Source: Saprospiraceae bacterium
GTDB taxonomy: Bacteria > Bacteroidota > Bacteroidia > Chitinophagales > Saprospiraceae
Assembly: GCA_028285545.1 (NCBI GenBank)
Contig: JANQPA010000043.1
Span: 62,001 to 126,000, forward strand
Reading direction: 5' to 3'
DNA length: 64,000 nt
The notes beneath the pieces were generated by a model, which was not told the DNA's origin, searched no databases, and saw only the letters and a list, made by a program, of their open reading frames with translations. The translations under genes and the position numbers were made by a program. Positions 1 to 8,896 of the stretch are shown here, piece by piece. Position 1 is the first letter of the stretch. Each line of letters starts with the position of its first letter.

Positions 1-462
1 AGAAAGCTATGGGATCATAAGCTAATTATCAAGGGAGTTCAATATCTAAAAAAAGCTTCTAAGGGAGAGGAGATATCTTCTTATCATTTGGAAGCTGGCA
101 TTGCTGCCGAACACTGCCTGGCCAAAAGTTTTGAGGACACCAACTGGCACAGTATTTACCAGCAATATATTTTACTCGATAAAATTAAACAAAACCCAAT
201 TATTAAACTCAATCTTGCCATCATTGAAAGTAAAATTAATAGCTATGAAAAGGCTTTGGACAAATTATACTCTATTGAAGAAGAGAAAGTCTTGGAAGAT
301 TATTATCTATTGCCTGCTACTCAAGGAATATTTTATTTGAAAATCAAAGAATATAAATTGGCCAAAACCTATCTGTTAAAAGCAAAGCACCTTAGTCAGG
401 TACCCCAGGTAATTAATTTGATCAATAAACAATTGGAATATTGTGAAAAAGAATCTAATTAA
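1..462 (+). CDS. ECF RNA polymerase sigma factor, C-terminal part (5' end outside window)
   Basis: The frame is open from base 1, so this is the 3' end of a longer gene; the first in-frame start-like codon at 88 is internal. The visible 153 residues are helical and TPR-like. They contain the pattern of a basic helix, then YHLEAGIAAEHCLA, then a tryptophan-containing helix, then NLAI, which marks the C-terminal extension of the SigJ/DUF6596-type ECF sigma factors. The sigma-2 and sigma-4 DNA-binding parts would lie upstream. This subgroup often sits beside SRPBCC or YCII-type genes, and an SRPBCC gene follows convergently 27 bases away. The family call rests on pattern memory, not a search. 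Confidence 0.75.
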   Translation, partial: RKLWDHKLIIKGVQYLKKASKGEEISSYHLEAGIAAEHCLAKSFEDTNWHSIYQQYILLDKIKQNPIIKLNLAIIESKINSYEKALDKLYSIEEEKVLEDYYLLPATQGIFYLKIKEYKLAKTYLLKAKHLSQVPQVINLINKQLEYCEKESN

Positions 463-489
463 AGTTAAGAATTTCCTCTGCCTTTATTC

Positions 490-921
490 TTACCAGGGCT
501 GTCCAATTCCCGTTTCGCAAAAACTTTTTAGACTTCCCATGAATGCTTCCCAGGTAGGACCTACGCTTACATAAAGAGGAGTGCCTTTATATTTTTCATC
601 CCACCCGGTATGGGAAAAAGTAAGTAGTGTTTTATTTTCTTCAGGCATTAGTTCAAAATGCAAATTTGTTTTTACCCAGGCTGGGTTATCATTATAAGTG
701 CATTGCCATCCAACTTTTTGATTGGCTTCCAATTTATCAATTTTAAACTTCATTACAATAGCTTGTCCCTCTTTCAGAAAGTTCATTGTATGTTGACTTC
801 CAATATTTGTAGCTATTTCACTGTTCTTGCACCACCAGGATTGAATACCATTAGAACTAGTAATAGCTTGGTAAACTCTATCGGGGGTAGTGCTAATTTT
901 AATTTGATGTACGATGTCCAT
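490..921 (-). CDS. SRPBCC / AHSA1-like domain protein
   Basis: This 143-residue single-domain protein has the START/Bet v1-like layout of the AHSA1 (activator of Hsp90 ATPase homologue) branch. It has an N-terminal strand with a VYQAITSSNGIQSWW motif, a central beta sheet (WQCTYNDNPAWV) and a long C-terminal helix that starts near GPTWEAFMGSLK. It is probably a cytoplasmic small-molecule-binding protein; the ligand is unknown. It converges with the sigma-factor gene and is divided from the upstream sulP gene by the fold-back element at 991-1155. The start ATG at 921 matches the family N-terminus. Confidence 0.8.
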   Translation of the reverse strand: MDIVHQIKISTTPDRVYQAITSSNGIQSWWCKNSEIATNIGSQHTMNFLKEGQAIVMKFKIDKLEANQKVGWQCTYNDNPAWVKTNLHFELMPEENKTLLTFSHTGWDEKYKGTPLYVSVGPTWEAFMGSLKSFCETGIGQPW

Positions 922-990
922 AATGAATCTTTTTTATTTAGTTTTTATTACTCGACAGTTGAGTAATAAAAATTAGGACACCTAGAGAGG

Positions 991-1155
991 GAAAAAAAGG
1001 AGACTGTCTCATCCGCACGGATTCGCCAGCCAATATTATTTCTTTGAGAGCATTTTTCCTTAAAAAAATGCTCTCAAAAAGAAAATTATTTGGCGGATCA
1101 GAACGAGGAACGCCTATCTACCGACAGGTAGAAGTGATGAGACAGCCTCTTTTTA
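991..1155. repeat. Long imperfect inverted repeat, MITE-like or terminator element
   Basis: The outer arms are ACTGTCTCATC (1002-1013 region) and GATGAGACAG (1136-1145 region), flanked by A-rich and T-rich runs. The arms keep matching inward through a GCCA-rich stretch to a central perfect hairpin at 1043-1078, where TTTGAGAGCATTTTT pairs with its complement around a few bases. A smaller hairpin, CTACC-GACA-GGTAG, lies at 1118-1131. There is no coding frame. The terminal CTGTCTCA motif resembles ends seen on some insertion sequences, so a non-autonomous element is plausible. It also lies just downstream of the sulP stop, so it may terminate that transcript. Confidence 0.6.
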
Positions 1156-1171
1156 TTTTATTAAAATACTA

Positions 1172-2902
1172 TTATTGATCGGTTAATGCGCCACTCTTAC
1201 TAGGCAAACCGAAAAAGTCGGTATTCCTAATATGGGTTTTTAGCCAGGCAATACATTCTTCGAAAGTTTCGAACATATATTCTTCATTTACAAGCCCTGG
1301 AGCTAGATTGAAGCGATTGAGCATCAGTTCTGGCTGACCATGTAGGCCGGTAAAAACGACAATGATGTCTTGATCATGAAGATCATATACCGCCTCTTCA
1401 AGAGCATAAAGCCCTGACTGATCAATGTAGGGAACTCGATCCATTCGAATAATTACCACCTCCATGTTGGGCAGGGCTTTAATCATATCCTGGAATCGAG
1501 AAGCAAAACCGAAGAATAGCGGCCCAATTAAGTGTTTGATATAGACCTGATCTCCTACTCTTTCAATAATATCTCCCTCATCTGCCCAGGGTACTTCACG
1601 TGCAAACTCTTTTAATGGGGCTGTATTGGTTCGATGATCGACAACGTCTGCAATTTTTTTCATAAATAAAATAGCCGCCATAATCATTCCAATAGCTACC
1701 GCTTCAAGTAAACCAACAAATACAGTTAGCAACAAGACCACTATCATAATGACTGCATCTGCAACTGGCATAGATCTCACGTGTCCAAGTCCTTTATAAT
1801 CAATAATTCCTATACCTACTGTTATTAAAATACCGGCTAAAACTGCATTTGGAATATTTCCTACCAAAGTTCCAAGACCTAATAAAATAGCTAATAAAAG
1901 AAGTCCTGCAATAACTCCCGAAATCTTTGTTTTTCCACCTGAATTAGCATTAATAACCGTACGCATGGTGGCTCCGGCTCCGGGTAGCCCTCCAATTAAA
2001 GCAGCACCCATATTACCAATCCCCTGGCCAATCAATTCCTGATTACTGTCATGTTTTGTTTTGGTAAGGTTATCAGCTACTATGGAAGTTAGTAATGAAT
2101 CAATAGCTCCTAATAATGCTAATGTGATGGCAAATTCAAAAACCAGTAGTAAATGATTAGTATTTGTGAATACACTGAAAAAACTAAGATGTAGTTCTGG
2201 TAATCCGGTAGGAACTCCACCTGGAGTGCTATCATTGATTACAGCAACTTGTCCATTAGACAGAATAAAAAAAGCTGCCAAAGAAACCGTAATGAGTGCG
2301 ACTAGAGTACTGGGAACAGCTTTTGTGATTCTAGGAAAAACATATATTATTATGATGGTCAGGCTGGCAACGACTACTGAATACCAATTAATGATAGAGG
2401 GGATGCTGCCCAAGTTTTTTACAACTCCCAAAGAACCTCCCGCTGGAGAGCTAGCACCAAAAAATGGGAAGATTTGACTGATAAAAATGATCACCCCAAT
2501 ACCACTCATGAATCCTGAAACCACTGGGTAAGGGATATATTTAATGTATCGACCAACCCGAATAACACCAAGAAGCATTTCTAATAATCCAGAAAGGAAA
2601 AAAGTGGCAATGATGATGGGAAAGGCGTTTTCCAATCCTCCTGCATATTCAATCGCTTTAAGAATAACAACTGCAGACACAACGGTCATAGGTGCTGTAG
2701 GCCCGCTGATCTGGGTGGGGGTGCCGCCAAATAGGGCAGCAAGTATTCCAATGGCAATAGCACCGTAAAGGCCGGCGATGGCACCAAGTTCTGTCTGTTC
2801 CCCAAAGGCAAGGGCTAACGGGAGGGCAACGATTCCTGCTGTAATACCCCCAAAGAAATCGCCTTTTAGATTGGAAAAGTCAAATCTAAAAACGTCTCGC
2901 AT
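1172..2902 (-). CDS. SulP-family anion transporter, BicA-like (probable Na+/bicarbonate symporter), with STAS domain
   Basis: A 576-residue inner-membrane transporter with the SulP fold (about 14 membrane segments, residues 15-430) and a C-terminal STAS domain (about 440-560, with DQSGLYALEE). As I recall cyanobacterial BicA, the similarity is strong: LKGDFFGGITAGIVALPLALAFG, AALFGGTPTQISGPTAPMTVV and GQGIGNMGAALIGGLPGAGATM all have close BicA counterparts. The IDSLLTS motif near residue 267 retains the aspartate that binds sodium in BicA. Bicarbonate uptake is therefore the best guess; sulfate or another anion is possible. It follows a second SulP gene on the same strand, but a terminator at 3009-3044 suggests separate transcription. 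No CAAAnnTA promoter element was found upstream. Confidence 0.85.
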   Translation of the reverse strand: MRDVFRFDFSNLKGDFFGGITAGIVALPLALAFGEQTELGAIAGLYGAIAIGILAALFGGTPTQISGPTAPMTVVSAVVILKAIEYAGGLENAFPIIIATFFLSGLLEMLLGVIRVGRYIKYIPYPVVSGFMSGIGVIIFISQIFPFFGASSPAGGSLGVVKNLGSIPSIINWYSVVVASLTIIIIYVFPRITKAVPSTLVALITVSLAAFFILSNGQVAVINDSTPGGVPTGLPELHLSFFSVFTNTNHLLLVFEFAITLALLGAIDSLLTSIVADNLTKTKHDSNQELIGQGIGNMGAALIGGLPGAGATMRTVINANSGGKTKISGVIAGLLLLAILLGLGTLVGNIPNAVLAGILITVGIGIIDYKGLGHVRSMPVADAVIMIVVLLLTVFVGLLEAVAIGMIMAAILFMKKIADVVDHRTNTAPLKEFAREVPWADEGDIIERVGDQVYIKHLIGPLFFGFASRFQDMIKALPNMEVVIIRMDRVPYIDQSGLYALEEAVYDLHDQDIIVVFTGLHGQPELMLNRFNLAPGLVNEEYMFETFEECIAWLKTHIRNTDFFGLPSKSGALTDQ

Positions 2903-3008
2903 GGTTAAAGATTTTGTATGTTTTTTGTTATCGAGTTATGCTAAGATAGAAAATAGTTTTACTATATCATAAAGATACTATGACACTTAATGATAGCTGT
3001 AAGTTTAA

Positions 3009-3044
3009 CAAAAAAAAGCAGAGAAGCTTTTATCGCTTCTCTGC
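3009..3044 (-). terminator. Intrinsic terminator of the upstream sulP gene
   Basis: On the minus strand a perfect 10-bp stem (GCAGAGAAGC at 3018-3027 with its complement at 3035-3044) and a 7-base loop are followed by a run of eight T. This is a textbook Rho-independent terminator about 100 bases past the stop of the 3140-4756 gene. Confidence 0.85.
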
Positions 3045-3139
3045 GGTACTCGATAACCATGCTTAACGCAATTGTCCAAAATTTAAAGATTGGTTTTTAC
3101 ACCAGAATATTAATGTTAAGAATTGGGATTAATTAATCA

Positions 3140-4756
3140 TTAAACCATTTCTAGTACTTCTTCAAATTTCGGACTTTGCTTTTTAAGGACATGTTTTTTA
3201 GGAGATTCCAATTCGTGAGTCTCCATATTGATCCCTTTAATTCGGAGATCTATATTTTTAGACTTTGCATTGGCTCTAAATTCTTCGATAATTTCTATAA
3301 CATCATAATCTATATTAACAGATTCTGTTGCATCGATGGTTACTTTTGTATCATTAGGCAGTCCATTCAAGGTTCTTAGGATACTAGCTTTGTTCAAGAA
3401 TGTTACATCCTCAGATAGCTTCAATACTACAGAATGATCTTCTGGATTTTCTTCTCTATGCAAGAAGTAAGCTGCTTTGTAGTTTGTCAACAAGATGTAG
3501 AAAACTGCTACAACCAATCCAATTCCAATACCAATCAACAGATCAGTTAATAATATCCCTACAATGGTAGCGATGAAAGGCATGAACTGTTGCCAACCTA
3601 ATTTATACATTGATTTGAAAAGACTAGGCTTTGCTAGCTTATATCCTACCAGGATAAGTATGGCTGCTAAACTAGCCAATGGAATCATATTTAGAACTAC
3701 AGGAATCATAGCAACACAGAACAGCAATAAAATACCGTGAATGAAGGCAGAAGCTTTAGTTTTACCGCCAGACTGGATATTTGCTGAACTTCTTACGATT
3801 ACCTGAGTTACTGGTAAACCTCCAATTAATCCAGATACAAAATTACCAAGACCCTGGGCTTTCAATTCTCTGTTGGTTGGTGTCACTCGTTTTTGAGGAT
3901 CCAATTTATCTGTAGCTTCCACACACAGTAGTGTTTCCAAACTTGCAACCACAGCGATGGTCATTGCTACTACAAATACCTCTGGATTAGTAATTTGAGA
4001 AAAATCAGGGAATGTAAATTGCTGGAAAAAACCGGCGATATCAGAAGCTACTGGTAGTGCAACTAAATGCTCTGCTTTGATTGCCCATGCAGTATTTTGT
4101 AAGCCTAGGTTTAATAGTATGCCGGCAGTTACCGCTACCAAAGGACCTTGGATTAATTGAAATACCTTGATTTTTTTCATGAATTTTTGCTCCCACAGAA
4201 TCAAGATGGCCAAACAAACCATACTTACTAATAAGGCTCCAGGGGAAATATACTCAAACATTTTTCCGAAGGCACTGAAAGTTGTTCCTCCATCTGGTTG
4301 TACAAAAGATAAATCTCCTGCATAATCTTTGTCATAGCCAAAAACATGAGGTATTTGCTTCAAAAGGATTATTAATCCAATCCCTGAAAGCATGCCTTTG
4401 ATTACTGAGGAAGGGAAATAATAACCGATAATTCCAGCTCTCAAAAAGCCTAGAACTATTTGGAAAATTCCAGCCAGAGCTACAGCAAGTAAAAAGGTCT
4501 CAAAAGCACCTAGATCCTGAATAGCCGTTAATACGATAACTGCTAATCCTGCTGCGGGTCCACTCACACCTACTTGGGATCCACTTGATAAAGCTACAAT
4601 TGTTCCACCAACAATACCGGCAATAATACCTGAAAATAGCGGGGCACCTGATGCCAAAGCAATCCCTAAACATAAAGGTACTGCTACAAGAAAGACAACA
4701 ATCCCTGCGGGGAAGTCTGATTTAATTTCTGAGAAAAAGGACTTTAGCGTTTGCAT
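3140..4756 (-). CDS. SulP-family inorganic anion transporter, second type
   Basis: A 538-residue membrane protein with the SulP transport domain (DFPAGIVVFLVAVPLCLGIALASGAP at the first helix; QSGGKTKASAFIHG late) and a C-terminal region with only a weak STAS signature (about residues 435-520). At the anion/cation site it has SLETLLCVEATDK near residue 272, a glutamate where BicA-type proteins have aspartate. It therefore belongs to a different SulP branch from its neighbour, one often linked to carbonic anhydrases. The substrate is unknown; bicarbonate or sulfate are candidates. It has its own good promoter (4809-4840) and terminator (3009-3044). Confidence 0.85.
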   Translation of the reverse strand: MQTLKSFFSEIKSDFPAGIVVFLVAVPLCLGIALASGAPLFSGIIAGIVGGTIVALSSGSQVGVSGPAAGLAVIVLTAIQDLGAFETFLLAVALAGIFQIVLGFLRAGIIGYYFPSSVIKGMLSGIGLIILLKQIPHVFGYDKDYAGDLSFVQPDGGTTFSAFGKMFEYISPGALLVSMVCLAILILWEQKFMKKIKVFQLIQGPLVAVTAGILLNLGLQNTAWAIKAEHLVALPVASDIAGFFQQFTFPDFSQITNPEVFVVAMTIAVVASLETLLCVEATDKLDPQKRVTPTNRELKAQGLGNFVSGLIGGLPVTQVIVRSSANIQSGGKTKASAFIHGILLLFCVAMIPVVLNMIPLASLAAILILVGYKLAKPSLFKSMYKLGWQQFMPFIATIVGILLTDLLIGIGIGLVVAVFYILLTNYKAAYFLHREENPEDHSVVLKLSEDVTFLNKASILRTLNGLPNDTKVTIDATESVNIDYDVIEIIEEFRANAKSKNIDLRIKGINMETHELESPKKHVLKKQSPKFEEVLEMV

Positions 4757-5231
4757 TAGTTATTTTTTTGGTTACGAAAAAAAAATGCTTTGATATAACG
4801 AATGATAGCAAAGCTATGATTTTAGTTTGTAAAACACAAATCTTTGTACTTGGTTCTTGAAAAATGAATTTTTTTTTATTTTTTTTATTCCAAACTTATT
4901 GATGAGGAGTTAATGTTTTCAATGAAAATGCTTGTTATTACTGGATTGAAGCTAATTAGAAGTGATTTAAAGGTTTAATTTGATTATAGATAGTGTTACT
5001 ATATTATTGATAATTAACACTTTGAATTGTGTTTCACTTTTTTAATATTTTAGACGCTAAAAGAAAAGGAAGAGCAAATTATATGTGGGAAAAACAATGC
5101 AGGGCTGCATTAATATTTGGGTAAACAACCAAAACGGAAAAATGAAAATAATAGAAGACAGAAAATCAAATGGATAACTAAAATAAACTACATAATCTTA
5201 TTGCAATGCTAATTTTGGTAAACTATCTGAA
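4757..5231. other. Non-coding spacer between antiporter and sulP genes
   Basis: A 475-base AT-rich gap with no convincing gene on either strand. It holds the sulP promoter near its left end and long T/A homopolymer runs around 4869-4890. I see no structured RNA. A Rho-independent terminator for the antiporter could not be picked out by eye. Confidence 0.6.
4809..4840 (-). promoter_or_regulatory. Bacteroidota-type promoter for the sulP gene at 3140-4756
   Basis: Read on the minus strand, TTTG (4840-4837) and TAGCTTTG (4816-4809) are separated by exactly 20 bases. This matches the Bacteroidota -33/-7 consensus TTTG-N19-21-TAnnTTTG. The predicted start lies near 4803, giving a leader of about 47 bases. 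Confidence 0.7.
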
Positions 5232-7106
5232 TCAATTTATGAGATTTTTTTCCAAGCTTTCTTTACTTTCTGCACTCATTACCTTGCCAATATACACCAA
5301 ATGGAAACTTCCTTCAGCAATATTTAAATCATTCTTATCTACCGGGATAATGTGTATTTCGTCTTTGCTATCTCGAATAAACAGAGGGATTCGCTGATTT
5401 CTGAAACTCATTTTTTCCATAGTAGGCTCAATTTGATTAATATCGTCAAGTTGAATTTCATGCGTTTGAGGAAAATCCCTTGCTACTTCATTAAGGTTAA
5501 AATAATCGTCTGAATAGGTAAGTAAGGTTTGCTTAGGCAGGGATTCTTTTTCTTCTTTCAATTCTTGAGGAGTAATTAATCGGAAGGAACCGTTCTCTCC
5601 AAAAATCTTGGCATATCGATCCACGGTAAAATTGTTGACGTCTGCATTACCAGTCAGTGCAAGCATATATCCAACATCTAAAAGCTCAATTTTATCATTG
5701 AGATCATCAGTATATATATTTACCTGAAATGCTTCTAATCCAAGGCTTTTTGCTTCATTAACATAACTGGCATTATTATCAATCACTACTACGTGACGCC
5801 CCTTATCCAGCAAGTACTTTCCAATAACTCTGGAAGCAAGACTGGCACCTACAATTAAAATTCCATCTGAACCTTTCTGGATAACTCCTAGCCATTTTGC
5901 GGTTATTCTTGCCGTAGCAGCATTTATTAAAACAGTCCCTAAAACAATCATAAAAACCAGGGGAGTAATGTATTCTGCTCCAGGTACCCCATTTTTGGTT
6001 AGCGTAATACCAAACAATGAGGCAATACCTGCGGCTACAATTCCTCGTGGTCCTACCCAGGAAATGAATATTTTTTCATTGTTTCTTAAATCTGAGCCTC
6101 GTGTACTACTGAAAACTCCTAATGGCCGAAGCACAAGGGTTACACAACCAAATAGGGCATAGCTTCTCCAATTGGTCAAAATAAGCTCCAACTCATCCAT
6201 ATTAATATTGGCTGCTAAAAGAATGAAAAGGATGGATATTAGTAATACACTAAGTGATTCTTTGAAGGAAAGTATTTCCTTAAGTTGGGGAACATCCAGG
6301 TTGCCTAAAACAGTCCCCATAACTACTACCGTAAGTAGTCCAGATTCATATGAAATATAATCTGAAAACACAAAAACCCCTAAGACAAAAGCCAGCGTGA
6401 ACACATTTAATAGATAATGCGGAATTAGAGATCTTTTTATTAGCTGATATAAAGCATGAGCAGCGATGGTTCCTAAAGCTAATCCGATAAGCAGGATTTG
6501 GAAAAATTGAACAAATGCATGAGAAGTAAATTCCACTCCTCCATCAGCTGATTGAATAAATTCAAATACCAATACGGCTACCAGGGCACCAATTGGATCA
6601 ATCAGAATCCCTTCCCATTTCAAAACAGTGGCAACATTTCGGGTTAGGGGAACATTCTGAAGGATAGGAGCAATTACAGTTGGTCCAGTCACAATGATTA
6701 AGCCTGCAAATAGAAAAGAAATAGGCCAACTTAGTTCCATAATAAAATGAGCTGCTAGTCCACCACCTACAAAAGTAATTAAGGAGCCAATCGTTATTAG
6801 CTTTAGTATTACGGGGCCTACCCCCTGTATTTCTTTTTGCTTAAGGGTTAATCCTCCTTCAAATAAAATAATTCCAATTGATAGAGAAACAAAGTAGAAC
6901 AAATACTCTCCAGGAAACAATCCAACCTTTAACTGCTCATTATAAATCGGCTCCAATAATTTATGCCCATCTTCAGTAAGCAAGGAGGATAAGGGCCCTA
7001 CCATTAAACCAATTATTATTAATGGAAGGATCGCAGGGATTCTTATACGCCAGGCAATCCATTGAGCCAAAATACCAAGAATTATGATACTGGAAAGTTC
7101 TACCAT
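5232..7106 (-). CDS. CPA1 cation:proton antiporter with C-terminal RCK/TrkA-N domain
   Basis: A 624-residue protein. Residues 1-395 form the sodium/hydrogen exchanger fold with VTGPTVIAPILQNV and the core motif WEGILIDPIGALVAVLVFEF. Residues about 405-510 are a Rossmann-type RCK_N domain (LIVGASLASRVIGKYLL, VVVIDNN), which usually senses nucleotides. It exports Na+ or K+ against protons across the inner membrane. It lies upstream of two SulP genes on the same strand. If these are sodium/bicarbonate symporters, an antiporter would restore the sodium gradient; that link is inference. The start at 7106 gives the usual N-terminal hydrophobic helix. Confidence 0.85.
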   Translation of the reverse strand: MVELSSIIILGILAQWIAWRIRIPAILPLIIIGLMVGPLSSLLTEDGHKLLEPIYNEQLKVGLFPGEYLFYFVSLSIGIILFEGGLTLKQKEIQGVGPVILKLITIGSLITFVGGGLAAHFIMELSWPISFLFAGLIIVTGPTVIAPILQNVPLTRNVATVLKWEGILIDPIGALVAVLVFEFIQSADGGVEFTSHAFVQFFQILLIGLALGTIAAHALYQLIKRSLIPHYLLNVFTLAFVLGVFVFSDYISYESGLLTVVVMGTVLGNLDVPQLKEILSFKESLSVLLISILFILLAANINMDELELILTNWRSYALFGCVTLVLRPLGVFSSTRGSDLRNNEKIFISWVGPRGIVAAGIASLFGITLTKNGVPGAEYITPLVFMIVLGTVLINAATARITAKWLGVIQKGSDGILIVGASLASRVIGKYLLDKGRHVVVIDNNASYVNEAKSLGLEAFQVNIYTDDLNDKIELLDVGYMLALTGNADVNNFTVDRYAKIFGENGSFRLITPQELKEEKESLPKQTLLTYSDDYFNLNEVARDFPQTHEIQLDDINQIEPTMEKMSFRNQRIPLFIRDSKDEIHIIPVDKNDLNIAEGSFHLVYIGKVMSAESKESLEKNLIN

Positions 7107-7182
7107 ATGTGAGTTAGATTTCTTAAAGCCGCAAAATACTTAACTTTTTAAACTAGCATAATGTTTTGCTGGATTATGTTTC

Positions 7183-7245
7183 AGGGTTCCAGGGTTCCAG
7201 GGTTCCATAGTTACATGGAACCCTGGAACCATGTAACCATGAAAC
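7183..7245. repeat. Octamer array AGGGTTCC x3 with 16-bp perfect fold-back
   Basis: AGGGTTCC is repeated three times at 7183-7206. The last two copies pair perfectly with 7215-7230: a 16-bp stem (7193-7208) with a 6-base loop. It lies between two divergent gene starts, so it is not a simple terminator. Outer bases GTTTCA (7178-7183) and TGAAAC (7240-7245) can extend the fold. It is one of the word-array loci in this window. Confidence 0.85.
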
Positions 7246-7261
7246 TCTCAACTAAAAACCC

Positions 7262-7269
7262 TACTTTTG
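7262..7269 (+). promoter_or_regulatory. Possible -7 promoter element for prfC
   Basis: TACTTTTG fits the Bacteroidota -7 consensus TAnnTTTG, 46 bases before the prfC start. No good -33 TTTG is seen 19-21 bases upstream, so the call is weak. Confidence 0.35.
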
Positions 7270-7315
7270 CATTTCCAAAAATACCAGGATTCATTTTATT
7301 GGAGTCGAATTAATT

Positions 7316-8890
7316 ATGCAGAATTTAGATAAAAGAAGAACTTTTGGGATCATCAGTCATCCTGATGCAGGAAAAACGACCTTAACGGAAAAGTTGCTAC
7401 TTTTTGGTGGAGCAATTCAAATAGCAGGTGCTGTTAAATCGAATAAAATTAAACGCAGTGCTACCTCTGATTTTATGGAGATTGAACGGCAAAGAGGAAT
7501 TTCGGTAGCCACCTCAGTAATGGCCTTTGAATATAAAGACACTAAAATCAATATTTTAGATACTCCCGGTCACCAGGATTTTGCAGAAGATACTTACCGT
7601 ACTTTAACAGCAGTGGATAGTGTAATTGTTGTTATCGATGTAGCAAAGGGAGTTGAAATTCAAACTGAAAAATTAGTGGAGGTTTGCCGAATGCGTAAAA
7701 CTCCCATTATTGTTTTTATCAATAAATTGGATAGAGAAGGTCTGGATGGTATCGACCTTTTAGATGAATTGGAAGAAAAACTAGGGCTTACCGTAACACC
7801 ATTGAGCTGGCCTATTGGTATGGGGCAGCGATTTAAAGGTGTTTATAGCCTTTATGAAAAGAAGGTGGTCTTGTTTCGACCACACAGTAAACAGCAAGAA
7901 GATGTTATTGAAATAACGGACCTTGCCGATTCTGTTCTAGACAAAGAAGTAGGAGAATCGCTGGCAGATGAATTAAGGGAAGAGGTACATATGATTGAGG
8001 AAGTCTATCCGGATTTTGATCGGGAGGCTTATCTTAATGGAAATCTGAGTCCAGTATTTTTTGGGAGTGCTATTAATAATTTTGGTGTTCGGGAGTTATT
8101 AGACTGTTTTGTGGACATTGCTCCAGGACCACTTCCTAGAATAACAGAAGAGCGAATCGTAGACCCTGAAGAGGATAAGTTTGCAGGATTTGTTTTTAAG
8201 ATTCATGCCAACATGGACCCTAAACATCGAGATCGTATTGCTTTTCTTCGAGTGTGTTCAGGTACTTTTCAACGTAATACCAATTATTTGCATGTTCGTC
8301 AAAATCGCAAGATGAAATTTTCCAATCCTACTTCCTTTATGGCCTCCAAAAAGACAGTAGTAGATGTGGCTTTTCCCGGAGATGTAATTGGTCTTTACGA
8401 TTCCGGCAATTTTAAAATAGGGGACTCAGTTACGGAAGGAGAGATTCTGCATTTTAAAGGAATCCCCAGCTTTTCACCGGAATTGTTTCGTTTTGTTAAT
8501 AATGCCAACCCTATGAAGGCCAAACAACTGGCTAAAGGTTTGGCACAACTGATGGATGAAGGAGTAGCTCAGTTATTTACCAAAGAAGATAATGGCAGAA
8601 AAATAATCGGAACGGTAGGGGCTCTTCAATTCGAGGTAATTCAATATAGATTGGAACATGAATATGGCGCCTCTGTGAATTATGAACCTTTAAATTTGCA
8701 TAAAGCATGCTGGGTCAGCTGTGATGATCCTCAGAAATTAAAAGAATTCCTTTCCCGTCGTAAGCGAGATATAGCTAGAGATAAACACGGACAACTGGTT
8801 TTTCTGGCGGAATCTGCCTGGACTTTGAAGATGGCTCAGGAGAATTTCCCCGAGATCGAGTTTCATTTTACGAGTGAGGTAGGGGCGTAA
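7316..8890 (+). CDS. prfC: Peptide chain release factor 3
   Basis: A 524-residue translational GTPase, close to the usual 525-530. G1 is SHPDAGKTT (residues 14-22), the switch region has [11 protein letters not shown]3 is DTPGHQDF and G4 is INKLDRE. The C-terminal half carries the RF3-specific domain ([17 protein letters not shown] and [19 protein letters not shown]). RF3 recycles RF1/RF2 from the ribosome after peptide release and acts in the cytoplasm. It stands alone, divergent from the antiporter and convergent with the glycosyltransferase six bases downstream. Confidence 0.97.
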   Translation: MQNLDKRRTFGIISHPDAGKTTLTEKLLLFGGAIQIAGAVKSNKIKRSATSDFMEIERQRGISVATSVMAFEYKDTKINILDTPGHQDFAEDTYRTLTAVDSVIVVIDVAKGVEIQTEKLVEVCRMRKTPIIVFINKLDREGLDGIDLLDELEEKLGLTVTPLSWPIGMGQRFKGVYSLYEKKVVLFRPHSKQQEDVIEITDLADSVLDKEVGESLADELREEVHMIEEVYPDFDREAYLNGNLSPVFFGSAINNFGVRELLDCFVDIAPGPLPRITEERIVDPEEDKFAGFVFKIHANMDPKHRDRIAFLRVCSGTFQRNTNYLHVRQNRKMKFSNPTSFMASKKTVVDVAFPGDVIGLYDSGNFKIGDSVTEGEILHFKGIPSFSPELFRFVNNANPMKAKQLAKGLAQLMDEGVAQLFTKEDNGRKIIGTVGALQFEVIQYRLEHEYGASVNYEPLNLHKACWVSCDDPQKLKEFLSRRKRDIARDKHGQLVFLAESAWTLKMAQENFPEIEFHFTSEVGA

Positions 8891-8896
8891 AAAGAA

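Noticed and set aside
991-1155. An intact insertion sequence
   Set aside because: There is no transposase frame; only the terminal motif is suggestive.
7183-7206. G-quadruplex at AGGGTTCC
   Set aside because: Only three GGG tracts are present, one short of the minimum.
7183-7245. Intrinsic terminator
   Set aside because: The hairpin lies between two divergent starts and has no T run on either strand.
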